Source: Mucilaginibacter paludis DSM 18603 (GTDB taxonomy: Bacteria > Bacteroidota > Bacteroidia > Sphingobacteriales > Sphingobacteriaceae). Taken from it: a DNA stretch of 64,000 bases. The notes under the pieces are model-generated. The model did not search any database and was not told where the DNA came from. It saw only the letters and a list, made by a program, of their open reading frames with translations. Of this stretch, positions 45,145 to 52,809 are shown one piece after another. Position numbers and translations under genes: made by a program. Position 1 is the stretch's first letter. Every line of letters begins with the position of its first letter. The DNA is taken from assembly GCF_000166195.2 (NCBI RefSeq), contig NZ_CM001403.1, positions 3,986,432 through 4,050,431 on the forward strand, given 5' to 3'.

Positions 45145-46251
45145 TCATGGTTGCGTTTCTTGTAAGTATTTCTCCAAATACTGGTCTGAAGGGTTGAGCT
45201 TTATAATTTGTCCTATTTTGTTGACTAAAATTGTGAATGGGATGCCGGTGATGTCAAAAAATTTAACATCTTTTGATTCAAAGGCTTTTAGATCAAGATA
45301 ACTCGGCCAATTGACCTTGTGTTTTTTTACTGCATGAACCCACTTATTGTAATCATTGTCTAGAGAAATTGAGAGCAATTTAAAACCTTTACTCTTATAC
45401 TTCGCCTGTAATGACCGCATATAAGGTAATTTTGCGACACATGGTCCACGCCAGGAAGCCCAATAGTCAATAAGATAAATGTTTTTTTTGAACCTTATAG
45501 TTTGCATTTTTTTATGTCCATCATATAGAACTATGCGTGGCATTAATGTCTTCTCGAATGATGTTCGAAATAATAGGGATTGGAAATTTTTGCCTTCCTC
45601 AGAGTTCTTTAGCCTGTTGGAGAAAAATGGAAAAATCTTTTTTGCCATTTCAAATACTTGAGGTGTATACTTATAAAGTTGTTTTAGGGTTAAAAATGTA
45701 TAATATGAATCGGGATAATTTTTTATAAAAAAAAAGAGGGACATGGCAGAGCAGGAGTCCTGTATATCCATCAATTTTGAATATTTATGCGTTAACCTTT
45801 CATTCTTATTTTCATATTTAAGAAGGCTATCCTGAAAACGTTCTCTGACAACTTCTATCGAATCAATTTTTCCTTTTGCAAGAGTCAACCATTGATTTTG
45901 TTTTGACTCGACTTTTAATGTTTTATATAGGTAATCACTCCCGTCGGCAGTGATCATGATCTCTCCTGTATCAACTATAAAACTTGCATAGTTTTTTTTT
46001 GATCTAAAAGCAATTGAATAATACATTAAATCAGTGAATTTACCTTTGAAGATACATTTTCCGTTAACCAATTTAGTCGAGTCTACCCTAACTATTCTTG
46101 ATCTGTCTAAAGCGCCACCCGGAGCATCTGCGAGGTATACAAATTCACCGTTAGAATTCGAAATGTTAACTTTAATAGAGTATTGAAGTTGAGCTTTGCT
46201 TGAAAGTGCGTTTAAAAGTATGGCTATTAAAATGCCACTATATAATTTCAT
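45145..46251 (-). CDS. TlpA/DUF4369-type thioredoxin-like protein with WRGPC active site
   Basis: A 368-residue exported protein (signal peptide ending LSSKAQ). Residues about 22-115 fit a DUF4369-like domain, followed by a helical linker and a thioredoxin fold from about 240. The active-site stretch is YWASWRGPC: where TlpA-type reductases have WCGPC, the first Cys is Arg268 (CGT instead of TGT, one base change), leaving only Cys271. The cis-Pro loop GIPFTILV is normal. Without the nucleophilic Cys it cannot work as a normal dithiol reductase, but it could act on mixed disulfides or bind peptides. It lies 69 bp after the precursor gene; a role in folding the Cys-rich peptide is likely. Confidence 0.85.
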   Translation of the reverse strand: MKLYSGILIAILLNALSSKAQLQYSIKVNISNSNGEFVYLADAPGGALDRSRIVRVDSTKLVNGKCIFKGKFTDLMYYSIAFRSKKNYASFIVDTGEIMITADGSDYLYKTLKVESKQNQWLTLAKGKIDSIEVVRERFQDSLLKYENKNERLTHKYSKLMDIQDSCSAMSLFFFIKNYPDSYYTFLTLKQLYKYTPQVFEMAKKIFPFFSNRLKNSEEGKNFQSLLFRTSFEKTLMPRIVLYDGHKKMQTIRFKKNIYLIDYWASWRGPCVAKLPYMRSLQAKYKSKGFKLLSISLDNDYNKWVHAVKKHKVNWPSYLDLKAFESKDVKFFDITGIPFTILVNKIGQIIKLNPSDQYLEKYLQETQP

Positions 46252-46277
46252 TGTGAATTTTTTTTAGTATAAATGAG

Positions 46278-46314
46278 TGCAAGGAGGCTGCTTTTTAAGA
46301 CACCCTCCTTTGCA
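46278..46314 (-). promoter_or_regulatory. hairpin after the precursor gene
   Basis: Arms TGCAAGGAGG (46278-46287) and CCTCCTTTGCA (46304-46314) pair with one bulge. It starts 6 bp after the precursor stop and lacks a T-run. It may act as a partial terminator or mRNA-stabilising stem, giving more precursor than downstream enzymes, as is common in RiPP operons. Confidence 0.5.
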
Positions 46315-46320
46315 TTTTAA

Positions 46321-46545
46321 TTAAGCACAGGTCTTTTTGAGACTGTTGTGAGTTCCAACGCATTCACAATAACCCTGATAACCTGTACAAGTACCGTCAC
46401 AGTTAGTAATTGACGCTGATTGACCAGATGGACAACCGGCAGAACAAGAAGTTCCGCTTCCCCCATAACCACCAGTGATCTTTTTCATTTGCTCCTTAGT
46501 TAGCATTCCTGAAATACCTTCTAGGCTTAATTGTACCTTTTTCAT
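46321..46545 (-). CDS. double-glycine-leader Cys-rich precursor peptide (candidate RiPP)
   Basis: A 74-residue peptide. The leader MKKVQLSLEGISGMLTKEQM then KKITGG (residues 1-26) matches the Bacteroidota GG-leader type (LS/LTxEQMKKIxGG), the substrate of C39 transporters such as the one encoded in the operon. The predicted core of 48 residues starts YGGSGTS and holds seven Cys (34, 38, 49, 53, 60, 62, 73), spaced CX3C-X10-CX3C-X6-CXC-X10-C, plus many Ser, Thr, Gly and Asn. The Cys spacing and neighbouring oxidoreductases point to disulfides, the GT genes to sugar attachment, and a lanthionine alternative rests only on the weak SpaB_C-like call. An odd Cys is left free or modified. Confidence 0.85.
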   Translation of the reverse strand: MKKVQLSLEGISGMLTKEQMKKITGGYGGSGTSCSAGCPSGQSASITNCDGTCTGYQGYCECVGTHNSLKKTCA

Positions 46546-46662
46546 TGATTTTCATTAAATTTGCCTCTATTATCGGGTTTGGCTTTCCCCGTTCCTGTTT
46601 TACCGAAGACAGGCATCTTCATTGTTGGCCAAACAATTTTTTGATGTCATCGTGTATACCAC

Positions 46663-48252
46663 TTAAACAAGGTATTTTAAGTCGAAAGGTTGATAGTTTC
46701 GAGGAAGCCTATACCCGTTAATAAATATTGCAGGTGTGGCAGTAATTTCGGCTGTAGCACACCATTCTCTTTGAGCGTCCAGTGCTTTATCTGACTGTAC
46801 TATTTCACCAGCCGGGTGTTTTCGTGCCCAAGCTTGAAGATCCTTTTGACTACCATTGTACCAGTCGTCAACTGCTTTTTTCAATATAGGCGTGTCATCA
46901 TCGCTTTTTTGTAACGATAGCAGATGTTTGGCAAAATGTAACTTAGGATCTTCTTTATCTTCGCCGACAGAAAATATGATCTGTAATTTTATATCGCTTC
47001 TATCAGGCAGCCACTGATCAAACTCTCTGTGGGCTTTTGCGCAAGGCTGGCAAAATGGATTGGAGACGATCGTAATTGTCGTTTTTGCTAAGGGTTCTCC
47101 TATAATAATAGAGTTGTTTTTATCCAATAGACCGTACCTACCTTCGTCTGACAATAATTTATTAAAAACAGCAGTATTGTATTTAAATGACCTTAATTGA
47201 TTTTTGACAGGCCGTAATTGCTGAGACATTTTCAATAATGGTTTGACAAATACCCATAGCAAAATAGGTAAAGAAAAACTGATAGATAATGGCTGAAATA
47301 CAGAAAAAACGTTTCTATAATTCCCTATTCTTAAATAAGGCATAAAAGAAAAGAATTCAAGCCATAATAGTGCTTGTATTGTACAACAGAGCCTGCACCA
47401 TTGTTTTGCAACTCGCCATTGGTGAAAAATCGAATAAAATGTATAGGGTAGACTAATTATATTTATAAGGGCCAATATGGATACCAAGTCATTATTATCA
47501 CTATTAAATAACAAAGCCAGCCAAGACCCGGCAAAATAAAAAAAACCTATTTCCGACCAACTTAAGTACTCTGAGATCTTCGCAGCCTCAGATGTTAAAA
47601 TTGCATTACAATTATTTTTGTCATTATTACTACAAAATATTTCTGTGAGTGGATTGGATATATTGAGATTTTGCGTAAGTAATATAATGCATATGCAAAG
47701 ACCAGAGGTCTTAAAAATCGCGAGTGACAAAATAGGTAATGCAAAAGTTGAAAAGATATTTGTATGCCAATCCAATAGAGCGATTATAACGAGTAATGTT
47801 GCACATAGAGCAAGCGGCATTCTTAAACTGTTTACTAATTCCAATTTTTTCCGTTGAATATTCTCTTTCTCTCCTGAGTTAATTTCCTTTTCTGCTATCA
47901 GAATAGTACCACCATATATCAACTGAAAATTTTCGATACTTAAGGTTTCAAAGATTTTTCCGTTTGAAGATAATTTGACATTTTGTTCGTTAAAACCGGT
48001 AATTAATACAAACTCCTCCCGAATAGTATATGCGATGAAGGGAGTAGGGATATGGGCCGCTCTCAATTCGTCAAAAGCTAAGTGATAAGCTGCGTTAGGC
48101 GTATTCCAAGATGTCAATAAGTCGCTGATTGCCAATAAACTATTGTATTCAGGATGTCTACCTATCTCTTCTTCAATGGTTTGTCGCGTAACAGGAATTT
48201 TTAACTCTTTTAAAAGCGCTATAATTATTTCTTTTACATTGTCCTGGTTCAT
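46663..48252 (-). CDS. C39-like + VKOR + thioredoxin fusion (disulfide-forming membrane protein)
   Basis: A 529-residue inner-membrane protein. Residues 1-125 look like a C39-type peptidase-like domain without catalytic Cys or His (a degenerate, probably leader- or substrate-binding domain). Residues 145-340 are a VKOR: loop Cys207 and Cys215, and the quinone-side CxxC at Cys286/Cys289 (WCRLCC). Residues about 385-529 are a DsbA/thioredoxin-type domain with CQPC (Cys401, Cys404) and cis-Pro in ATPAIFINGY. VKOR-thioredoxin fusions move electrons from the thioredoxin domain to quinone and so make disulfides. It lies just upstream of the precursor gene, so oxidising the exported Cys-rich peptide is the obvious role. 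Confidence 0.88.
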   Translation of the reverse strand: MNQDNVKEIIIALLKELKIPVTRQTIEEEIGRHPEYNSLLAISDLLTSWNTPNAAYHLAFDELRAAHIPTPFIAYTIREEFVLITGFNEQNVKLSSNGKIFETLSIENFQLIYGGTILIAEKEINSGEKENIQRKKLELVNSLRMPLALCATLLVIIALLDWHTNIFSTFALPILSLAIFKTSGLCICIILLTQNLNISNPLTEIFCSNNDKNNCNAILTSEAAKISEYLSWSEIGFFYFAGSWLALLFNSDNNDLVSILALINIISLPYTFYSIFHQWRVAKQWCRLCCTIQALLWLEFFSFMPYLRIGNYRNVFSVFQPLSISFSLPILLWVFVKPLLKMSQQLRPVKNQLRSFKYNTAVFNKLLSDEGRYGLLDKNNSIIIGEPLAKTTITIVSNPFCQPCAKAHREFDQWLPDRSDIKLQIIFSVGEDKEDPKLHFAKHLLSLQKSDDDTPILKKAVDDWYNGSQKDLQAWARKHPAGEIVQSDKALDAQREWCATAEITATPAIFINGYRLPRNYQPFDLKYLV

Positions 48253-48379
48253 ATTAATTTAATTGTGCGTTGGTAAGGTCGGGTACTTGTTGATGGGAAT
48301 TAGGTCTGGTGGTAGGTTCAAAAGTTTAAAGTTTCGGACATCGATTCATATATGAATATTTTTGATTGTGGATACCGGG

Positions 48380-49248
48380 CTAATACAAAAGCATCAGTTT
48401 TAGATTTTTCTTAAACAATTCAATATCCACCAACATATCGGCAGTAAAAAAATGTTCGTCAGCGTCTAATGGGTCGCATATTTGATGGTAATAGTTGTGG
48501 CACAAACTATTGGACATATACCAAAACACGAAGCTTTGCTTGTCCCCTGCGTTAGTTTTTCGTTTGTGAAATTCAAAAATTGTTGAGCCCTTGGGCATAA
48601 AAAGCATATTGGTCATCCCGGCACCATGAGTGCTGATCAAGCACTTAGCATTAGAATAAATGGAGATCTGTTCTAAGAATGTATAATCTTCGTTGTAAAC
48701 CACAGTGAAATTATATCGCGCCAATTCTGCTATTACCTGATCTTCATTTATTATTTTTCTACGTCGAGACTTTCGTCGACTAAGTAAAATCCTGTCTCCT
48801 AAGTCGACATTAATTTTGATCGTTTTAGTATATTCCGTGAAGATATTTTTTAATGAAAAGAGAGTTGCCCTGTTAAAACTGGCCATTGTTGGTTTTAATT
48901 CAGGCATGAATAAATTGTTAACCAACACGCTTTTCCCAGACGGAATATGAAATACTCCTTTTAAATTAAAAGCTTCTAATGATTTTAACGCAGAAACGGG
49001 AAGTTCACCCAGAGGCGGTAATAACAAGATCATACTGGAGGATTCTTGCCTGACCATCCATAAACGGGGAATTGCCTCGGTAATCCAATGATAATAGTTT
49101 CTGAACCAGGGATGATGTATGACCAAATATTTTTCATCGTCATCTAATGTTATTAAATTATTAGGATCTTCTTTTGCAGAATGATAGTACTGAGATGCAA
49201 TATTCAAATGCACTTGAAATTGATGTTCCATAGTATGGTGACAACATG
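48380..49248 (-). pseudogene. GT61-type glycosyltransferase, C-terminal part, split by IS
   Basis: Codes for 288 residues from CCHHTMEHQFQ to the stop. It carries GT61/DUF563 features: HHPWFRNYYHWITEAIPRLWM, ILLSRRKSRRRKI and ISTHGAGMTNMLFMPKGSTIFEF. The N-terminal 60 residues of the longer frame seen here come from the inserted element, not from the gene. Removing the 1497-bp IS and one copy of its ATG target duplication joins this frame without shift to the part at 50746-50920 (58 residues), restoring a 346-residue enzyme, normal for the family. It belongs to the island operon. As it stands the gene is disrupted. Confidence 0.85.
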
Positions 49249-49290
49249 TGTCTAGTCCTGAAATAGGTTTACACATTAAATAAACCAAAA

Positions 49291-49614
49291 ATGGAATATA
49301 AAAATGTGTCAGCAATCCTTTATGATCATAATGAAGGAGGATTAGGTTACCGTATATTAGCAGCGAAGTACGGAATAAGCCGTGATCAAGTACATCGTAT
49401 TGTGATGTCAAAACATAATAAGCCAAAAAAAGCCAGAGAAATAGTCCGGGTGGTGAAGGAAGAATTACCGATACCTGATGACATAAATCTACTGAAAAAG
49501 GAATTACGCGAGGCGCGGCTAAAGATCGAGTTGCAGGATTTTATGCTCGATATATCCAGTAAGGAGCTCGGCATCGACCTGCGAAAAAAACATGGCACCA
49601 GGCAGTCCAAATGA
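49291..49614 (+). CDS. IS3-family OrfA (HTH), copy 2
   Basis: Identical at protein level to the orfA of copy 1 (107 residues): HTH in GYRILAAKYGISRDQVHRIV and a zipper-like helix. The A7 run at 49584-49590 is in the frame A-AAA-AAA, and a -1 slip here leads into the orfB frame, which is open from this point. Confidence 0.93.
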   Translation: MEYKNVSAILYDHNEGGLGYRILAAKYGISRDQVHRIVMSKHNKPKKAREIVRVVKEELPIPDDINLLKKELREARLKIELQDFMLDISSKELGIDLRKKHGTRQSK

Positions 49615-50513
49615 AAATGCAAAGTTGCCCACGCGGTCTTCGTGGGTTTTGCAGACTGCTTGGTCATTCACCGCAGGCGTACTATCAGCACCAGAAATTG
49701 TCAGGCAAAAAATCGCTTGAGGAGGACCTGCTTATCCAGCAAGTACTCTATCACCGTACTTTTCAGCCTCGGCTTGGATGCCGGAAACTGCATGTGATGA
49801 TGGAACCATTTATGGAAGGTCATGACATGTATATATGCAGGGATCTGCTTTTTGACTTGTTGCGGGAAAATGATTTACTGATTGTAAAGAGAAGGCGCAG
49901 TCAGCCCCAAACAACAGATTCCAATCACTGGATGAAGAAATATCCCGACCTTATAAAGGACATCAGGTTAAGCCGCGCGGATGAGTTATGGGTAAGTGAT
50001 ATTACCTACATACGTCTGAGAAAGAAGAAGTTCGCTTACCTGAGCCTGATAACGGATGCTTATAGCCGTAAGATTGTTGGCTTCTGTATGCATATTGATT
50101 TGTCGGCAGAGGGGCCGCTGACAGCCTTGGAAATGGCGTTAAAAGGGAGGGCAAGCGATAAGCCATTAATACATCATTCCGATCGTGGCTCACAATACTG
50201 TAGCGACGGCTATGTAACCTTATTAAAATCTAATACTATCAATATCAGCATGACCCAAAGCGGCAACCCCAAAGACAACGCTATTGCAGAAAGAGTGAAC
50301 GGGATACTTAAACAGGAGCTGCTTGAAGATGCTTATTCGAATAGTAATCAAGCGCAGTGTTCGGCAAAAATAGCCATCGATATTTACAACCGGATGAGGC
50401 CGCACAGCAGCGTGGATATGATGACACCGGAAAAGGCGCACACGCAAACCGGCCCGATCAAGCGCCGGTGGAGAAATCTGCTTAACCATCCGACAGCAAA
50501 AGTGATGGCATAG
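49611..50513 (+). CDS. IS3-family transposase OrfB, copy 2
   Basis: Identical at protein level to the OrfB of copy 1 (300 residues), with DDE residues in VSDITY, HHSDRGSQY and NAIAERVNG. Its ATG overlaps the orfA stop (ATGA), so expression can come from coupling or from frameshifting. No damage is visible, so the element should be able to move. Confidence 0.95.
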   Translation: MKMQSCPRGLRGFCRLLGHSPQAYYQHQKLSGKKSLEEDLLIQQVLYHRTFQPRLGCRKLHVMMEPFMEGHDMYICRDLLFDLLRENDLLIVKRRRSQPQTTDSNHWMKKYPDLIKDIRLSRADELWVSDITYIRLRKKKFAYLSLITDAYSRKIVGFCMHIDLSAEGPLTALEMALKGRASDKPLIHHSDRGSQYCSDGYVTLLKSNTINISMTQSGNPKDNAIAERVNGILKQELLEDAYSNSNQAQCSAKIAIDIYNRMRPHSSVDMMTPEKAHTQTGPIKRRWRNLLNHPTAKVMA

Positions 50514-50745
50514 CTTTTAAACAAAAAGAAAGGAGATAACAAAAAGAAAAAAAGAAGCAAAAAAAGAAAAACGTGTTGGAATATGGAAAACTGAAGGAGT
50601 TTCCCACATTCCAACACTACAAGCAAACAACAACAGTTATTCTTTATCTTTATAAAACTGTAAACCCATTACAGGACTAAAATAAAGTGTAAACTTGAAA
50701 CAGGATTAATCAGTAAAATGTGTAAACCTTTTTCAGGACGTGACA

Positions 50746-50920
50746 ATGCTTTTTGGAATCCATTTTTTGAACAAACTAATCCACAGCTGGTTATAAATGC
50801 ATTCTTGAAGCGCCGTACCTTTAAGTGAGGTAATCTGTACGTTAAGAATGGTTCAAATAAATGTACTTCAGCAGGCGAAACGTTTAAAGGCAAGTTGACT
50901 TGCGTTATAGTATTCATCAC
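50746..50920 (-). pseudogene. GT61-type glycosyltransferase, N-terminal part
   Basis: The first 58 residues (MMNTITQVNLPLNVSPAEVH ... KNAFITSCGLVCSKNGFQKA) of the glycosyltransferase whose remainder is at 48380-49248. Beyond GFQKA the frame enters the IS and soon stops. No signal peptide is visible, as for a cytoplasmic sugar transferase. It is 65 bp downstream of the PLOD-type glycosyltransferase gene, so it was probably the second gene of the island operon. Confidence 0.8.
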
Positions 50921-50985
50921 TTTTAATTAGTATAGGTTATCCTCTAAACAATGGTTTGGACTTGTGTTAAATACAAGAAGCTTTA

Positions 50986-51768
50986 TCAGCAAATTACACT
51001 TGAATATTTTTTTAGCCTATCGAAATATCCCCCATCCATCAATTTTTTTGATACCGTTCCGGGAAAATGGATATGGCAAGGCTTACTGCCTGTTAAGTTG
51101 TTTATTATCCTATCTTCAGAAAAACTAATCTCTTTGTCCAATCTTGCTTTTTCTTGAACACACATCATTTTAAGTTTTTCTGGGTCTTTAATGTCCCTTT
51201 TGAACTCGTCAATATTTGATATCGTTATCGACGTATTAAAAAATAGCTCACCACTATGGTCCAATTGTATGTTCGCGGATTCATTTTGAAAAACAAGGTT
51301 CCAGTAGTATTGGTTACTCCAAAAATAAGCGGGATTTTTACCGATTTCAAAAATCGGATATTTCTCATATAAATATTTTAAATACCCCGCGCGACCAATG
51401 AAAGCACCGCTATTTAAGTACCTAAAATGCACAGACGGAGCTGGATAGTTTTTTTCCATACTTTTGTCTGGCCAACAGTTCACTTCTGCTGAAAAAAGTA
51501 ATGGGCAATTGAAATGATTGAATTTGTCAATGATTTCCTTTTGTTCAGCTACAAAAACTGCATCTATTGCATCGGTAAAAAGAATAATTTCGTCATCAGC
51601 GAACTGTGTTAAATGAGTATTAAGTAACGCATCCTTAATACGATTGGAAAAGTAAACATCGCTATAGTATAACGTAGTGGCATCAAGATGATAAAATTCA
51701 CAGGATGCTTTTAAAAAACTTAAGTAACTTGTATTTTTTAAATCCGACGCTACTGTTATGACTTTCAT
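50986..51768 (-). CDS. PLOD-type glycosyltransferase of the peptide island
   Basis: A 260-residue cytoplasmic enzyme resembling the glycosyltransferase domain of procollagen lysyl hydroxylases and related bacterial proteins: KVITVASDLKNTSYLSFLKAS, DDEIILFTDAIDAVFVA with the metal-binding DxxD, FSAEVNCWPD, YLNSGAFIGRAGYL and a C-terminal HIHFPG. It is the first gene of the minus-strand island operon and lies 65 bp before the GT61 gene. Three different transferases in one peptide operon imply a glycan of at least one or several sugars on the product, or different acceptor sites. Confidence 0.75.
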   Translation of the reverse strand: MKVITVASDLKNTSYLSFLKASCEFYHLDATTLYYSDVYFSNRIKDALLNTHLTQFADDEIILFTDAIDAVFVAEQKEIIDKFNHFNCPLLFSAEVNCWPDKSMEKNYPAPSVHFRYLNSGAFIGRAGYLKYLYEKYPIFEIGKNPAYFWSNQYYWNLVFQNESANIQLDHSGELFFNTSITISNIDEFKRDIKDPEKLKMMCVQEKARLDKEISFSEDRIINNLTGSKPCHIHFPGTVSKKLMDGGYFDRLKKYSSVIC

Positions 51769-52330
51769 CCGCTTTTAATTGTTAGTTACGATATTATTAT
51801 TAAACCTTATGCATTTTATTTTGTATGATAATCCAATAGCATTCTCATAGTCAATTGAGTGCTTTGGTATCTTGTATATTTGTCGTATTATATATACTTA
51901 TCGTACTTGATTTTTCTACAAAGACAGCAGGTGTAATTTCTCTTTTTCAATTTAGCGATACTTGACCTCAAGTATTTATAGTTTTGATTATAATTGGTTT
52001 GGCTTCCCTTGAGTATGCCGGGAAGAATCTATTTTACCCCGATATTTATAATGTCAAATATCTGCTTGATCTTTGACATTATCTACTTCATATGTATAAT
52101 TATATATAACATATGTTTATTTTAATATTGTAAAGTATTAAAACATTGCTGGAGGCCCCCTGCAGGGCTTTAAAAAATAAGCAATTTTTTGTTGTAGCTG
52201 TGTTACGATTCTGTACACAAACGTGTGTATTATCACCCCAGGAAATAGATAATACCCATCACAAAAGTTTGTGACGCATTGGCAATACTTGTAGTATGAA
52301 TTGTGATGTTTATCAAGAGACTACGGCAGG
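51769..52330. other. A+T-rich promoter side and right edge of the island
   Basis: 562 bp without a supported gene. The leftmost part (51769 to about 51870) should hold the promoter of the island operon; no perfect consensus was found. The right part (52140-52330) shows no similarity to other sequence in the window. At 52331 the right flanking repeat starts abruptly. Confidence 0.4.
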
Positions 52331-52331
52331 G

Positions 52332-52403
52332 CAGTCGCCTGCAGGGGTGCCCGGGGCATTCAGGCTTTTTGTTAATTTGTTGAGTAAACCCAACACTAAT
52401 TGA
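52332..52403 (+). pseudogene. 3' fragment of a PIG-L deacetylase gene
   Basis: Twenty-three codons in the original frame (QSPAGVPGAFRLFVN then LLSKPNTN and stop), against QLPAGVPGAFRLFVN / LLSKPNIN at the end of the intact gene at 36567-39023. Nothing upstream continues the gene, so this is a truncated duplicate. Confidence 0.75.
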
Positions 52404-52473
52404 AAACTGAAACGCATCGGCCATCGTATATTAAAGAAATACCATCTATCTATTACTTTTTAAATTAAACATT

Positions 52474-52701
52474 ATGTTAAACGCAACTCTGTTATTTTTA
52501 AGTGCACCTGATATCACTATTATATTGGTAGTGGCTTTAGTGCTTTTTGGCGGGAAGAAACTACCGGAACTGGCCCGCGGCTTAGGCTCGGGGATTAAAG
52601 AATTTAAGGACGCCACCTCGGGGGGTAAACCTCAGGATGATATGCCAAAAGCTGCAACCGTGCCAGCGACACCAGAAGCTAATGGGCACCATCCGTTATA
52701 A
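52474..52701 (+). CDS. tatA: TatA/TatE-family translocase subunit
   Basis: A 75-residue twin-arginine translocation subunit that oligomerises to let folded proteins cross the inner membrane. MLNATLLFLSAPDITIILVV starts the TM helix, followed by the FGGKKLPELARGLGSGIKEFKDAT hinge and amphipathic helix, all typical. The C-terminal tail is acidic and ends in NGHHPL. A strong terminator follows directly. This is the intact one of two tatA copies in the window. Confidence 0.92.
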   Translation: MLNATLLFLSAPDITIILVVALVLFGGKKLPELARGLGSGIKEFKDATSGGKPQDDMPKAATVPATPEANGHHPL

Positions 52702-52710
52702 AACCGTTTT

Positions 52711-52760
52711 CTATACCCATAAAAAAAGACCGGGAAACTGGTCTTTTTTTATGGGTATAG
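52711..52760. terminator. long perfect terminator after tatA
   Basis: 21-bp perfect arms (52711-52731, 52740-52760) with loop GGGAAACT; the arms contain an A7 and a T7 run, so it can work in both directions. It ends tatA and faces the convergent DinB gene. Confidence 0.8.
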
Positions 52761-52809
52761 GTTCCTAACGTTAGAGGGGTAAGTAAAAAATGCTGACTAA
52801 AGCCTTCTA

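Larger units (their letters stand above)
49249..50745 (+). mobile_element. IS3-family insertion sequence, copy 2 (1497 bp)
   Basis: Same length, ends and gene content as copy 1 at 25277-26773, in opposite orientation. Target duplication ATG at 49246-49248 and 50746-50748. It is inserted in, and antisense to, a GT61 gene of the peptide island. It should be polar on the seven operon genes downstream unless they have their own promoters. Confidence 0.94.
52331..52717 (+). repeat. right direct repeat flanking the island
   Basis: Corresponds to 38951-39344: the 3' end of a PIG-L gene, spacer and tatA. This copy keeps the ATG of tatA and runs into an intact terminator, so on its right side it looks like the native downstream end, while the left copy keeps the native PIG-L upstream part. 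Confidence 0.75.

Noticed and set aside
44217..46545. Calling the island a class I lanthipeptide cluster
   Set aside because: No LanB glutamylation domain or LanC cyclase is encoded, and the SpaB_C-like match is weak; disulfide and sugar enzymes dominate.
49249..49426. The first 60 residues of the long minus-strand frame ending at 48380
   Set aside because: They are encoded by the inserted IS (antisense to orfA) and occur identically in copy 1, so they are not part of the glycosyltransferase.
50669..50745. Apparent C-terminus of the minus-strand frame starting at 50920
   Set aside because: It reads into the terminal part of the IS; the real gene continues at 49248.
52233..52424. Small minus-strand frame at the right island edge
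   Set aside because: It crosses the repeat boundary and runs antisense to the PIG-L fragment, so it is not a gene.
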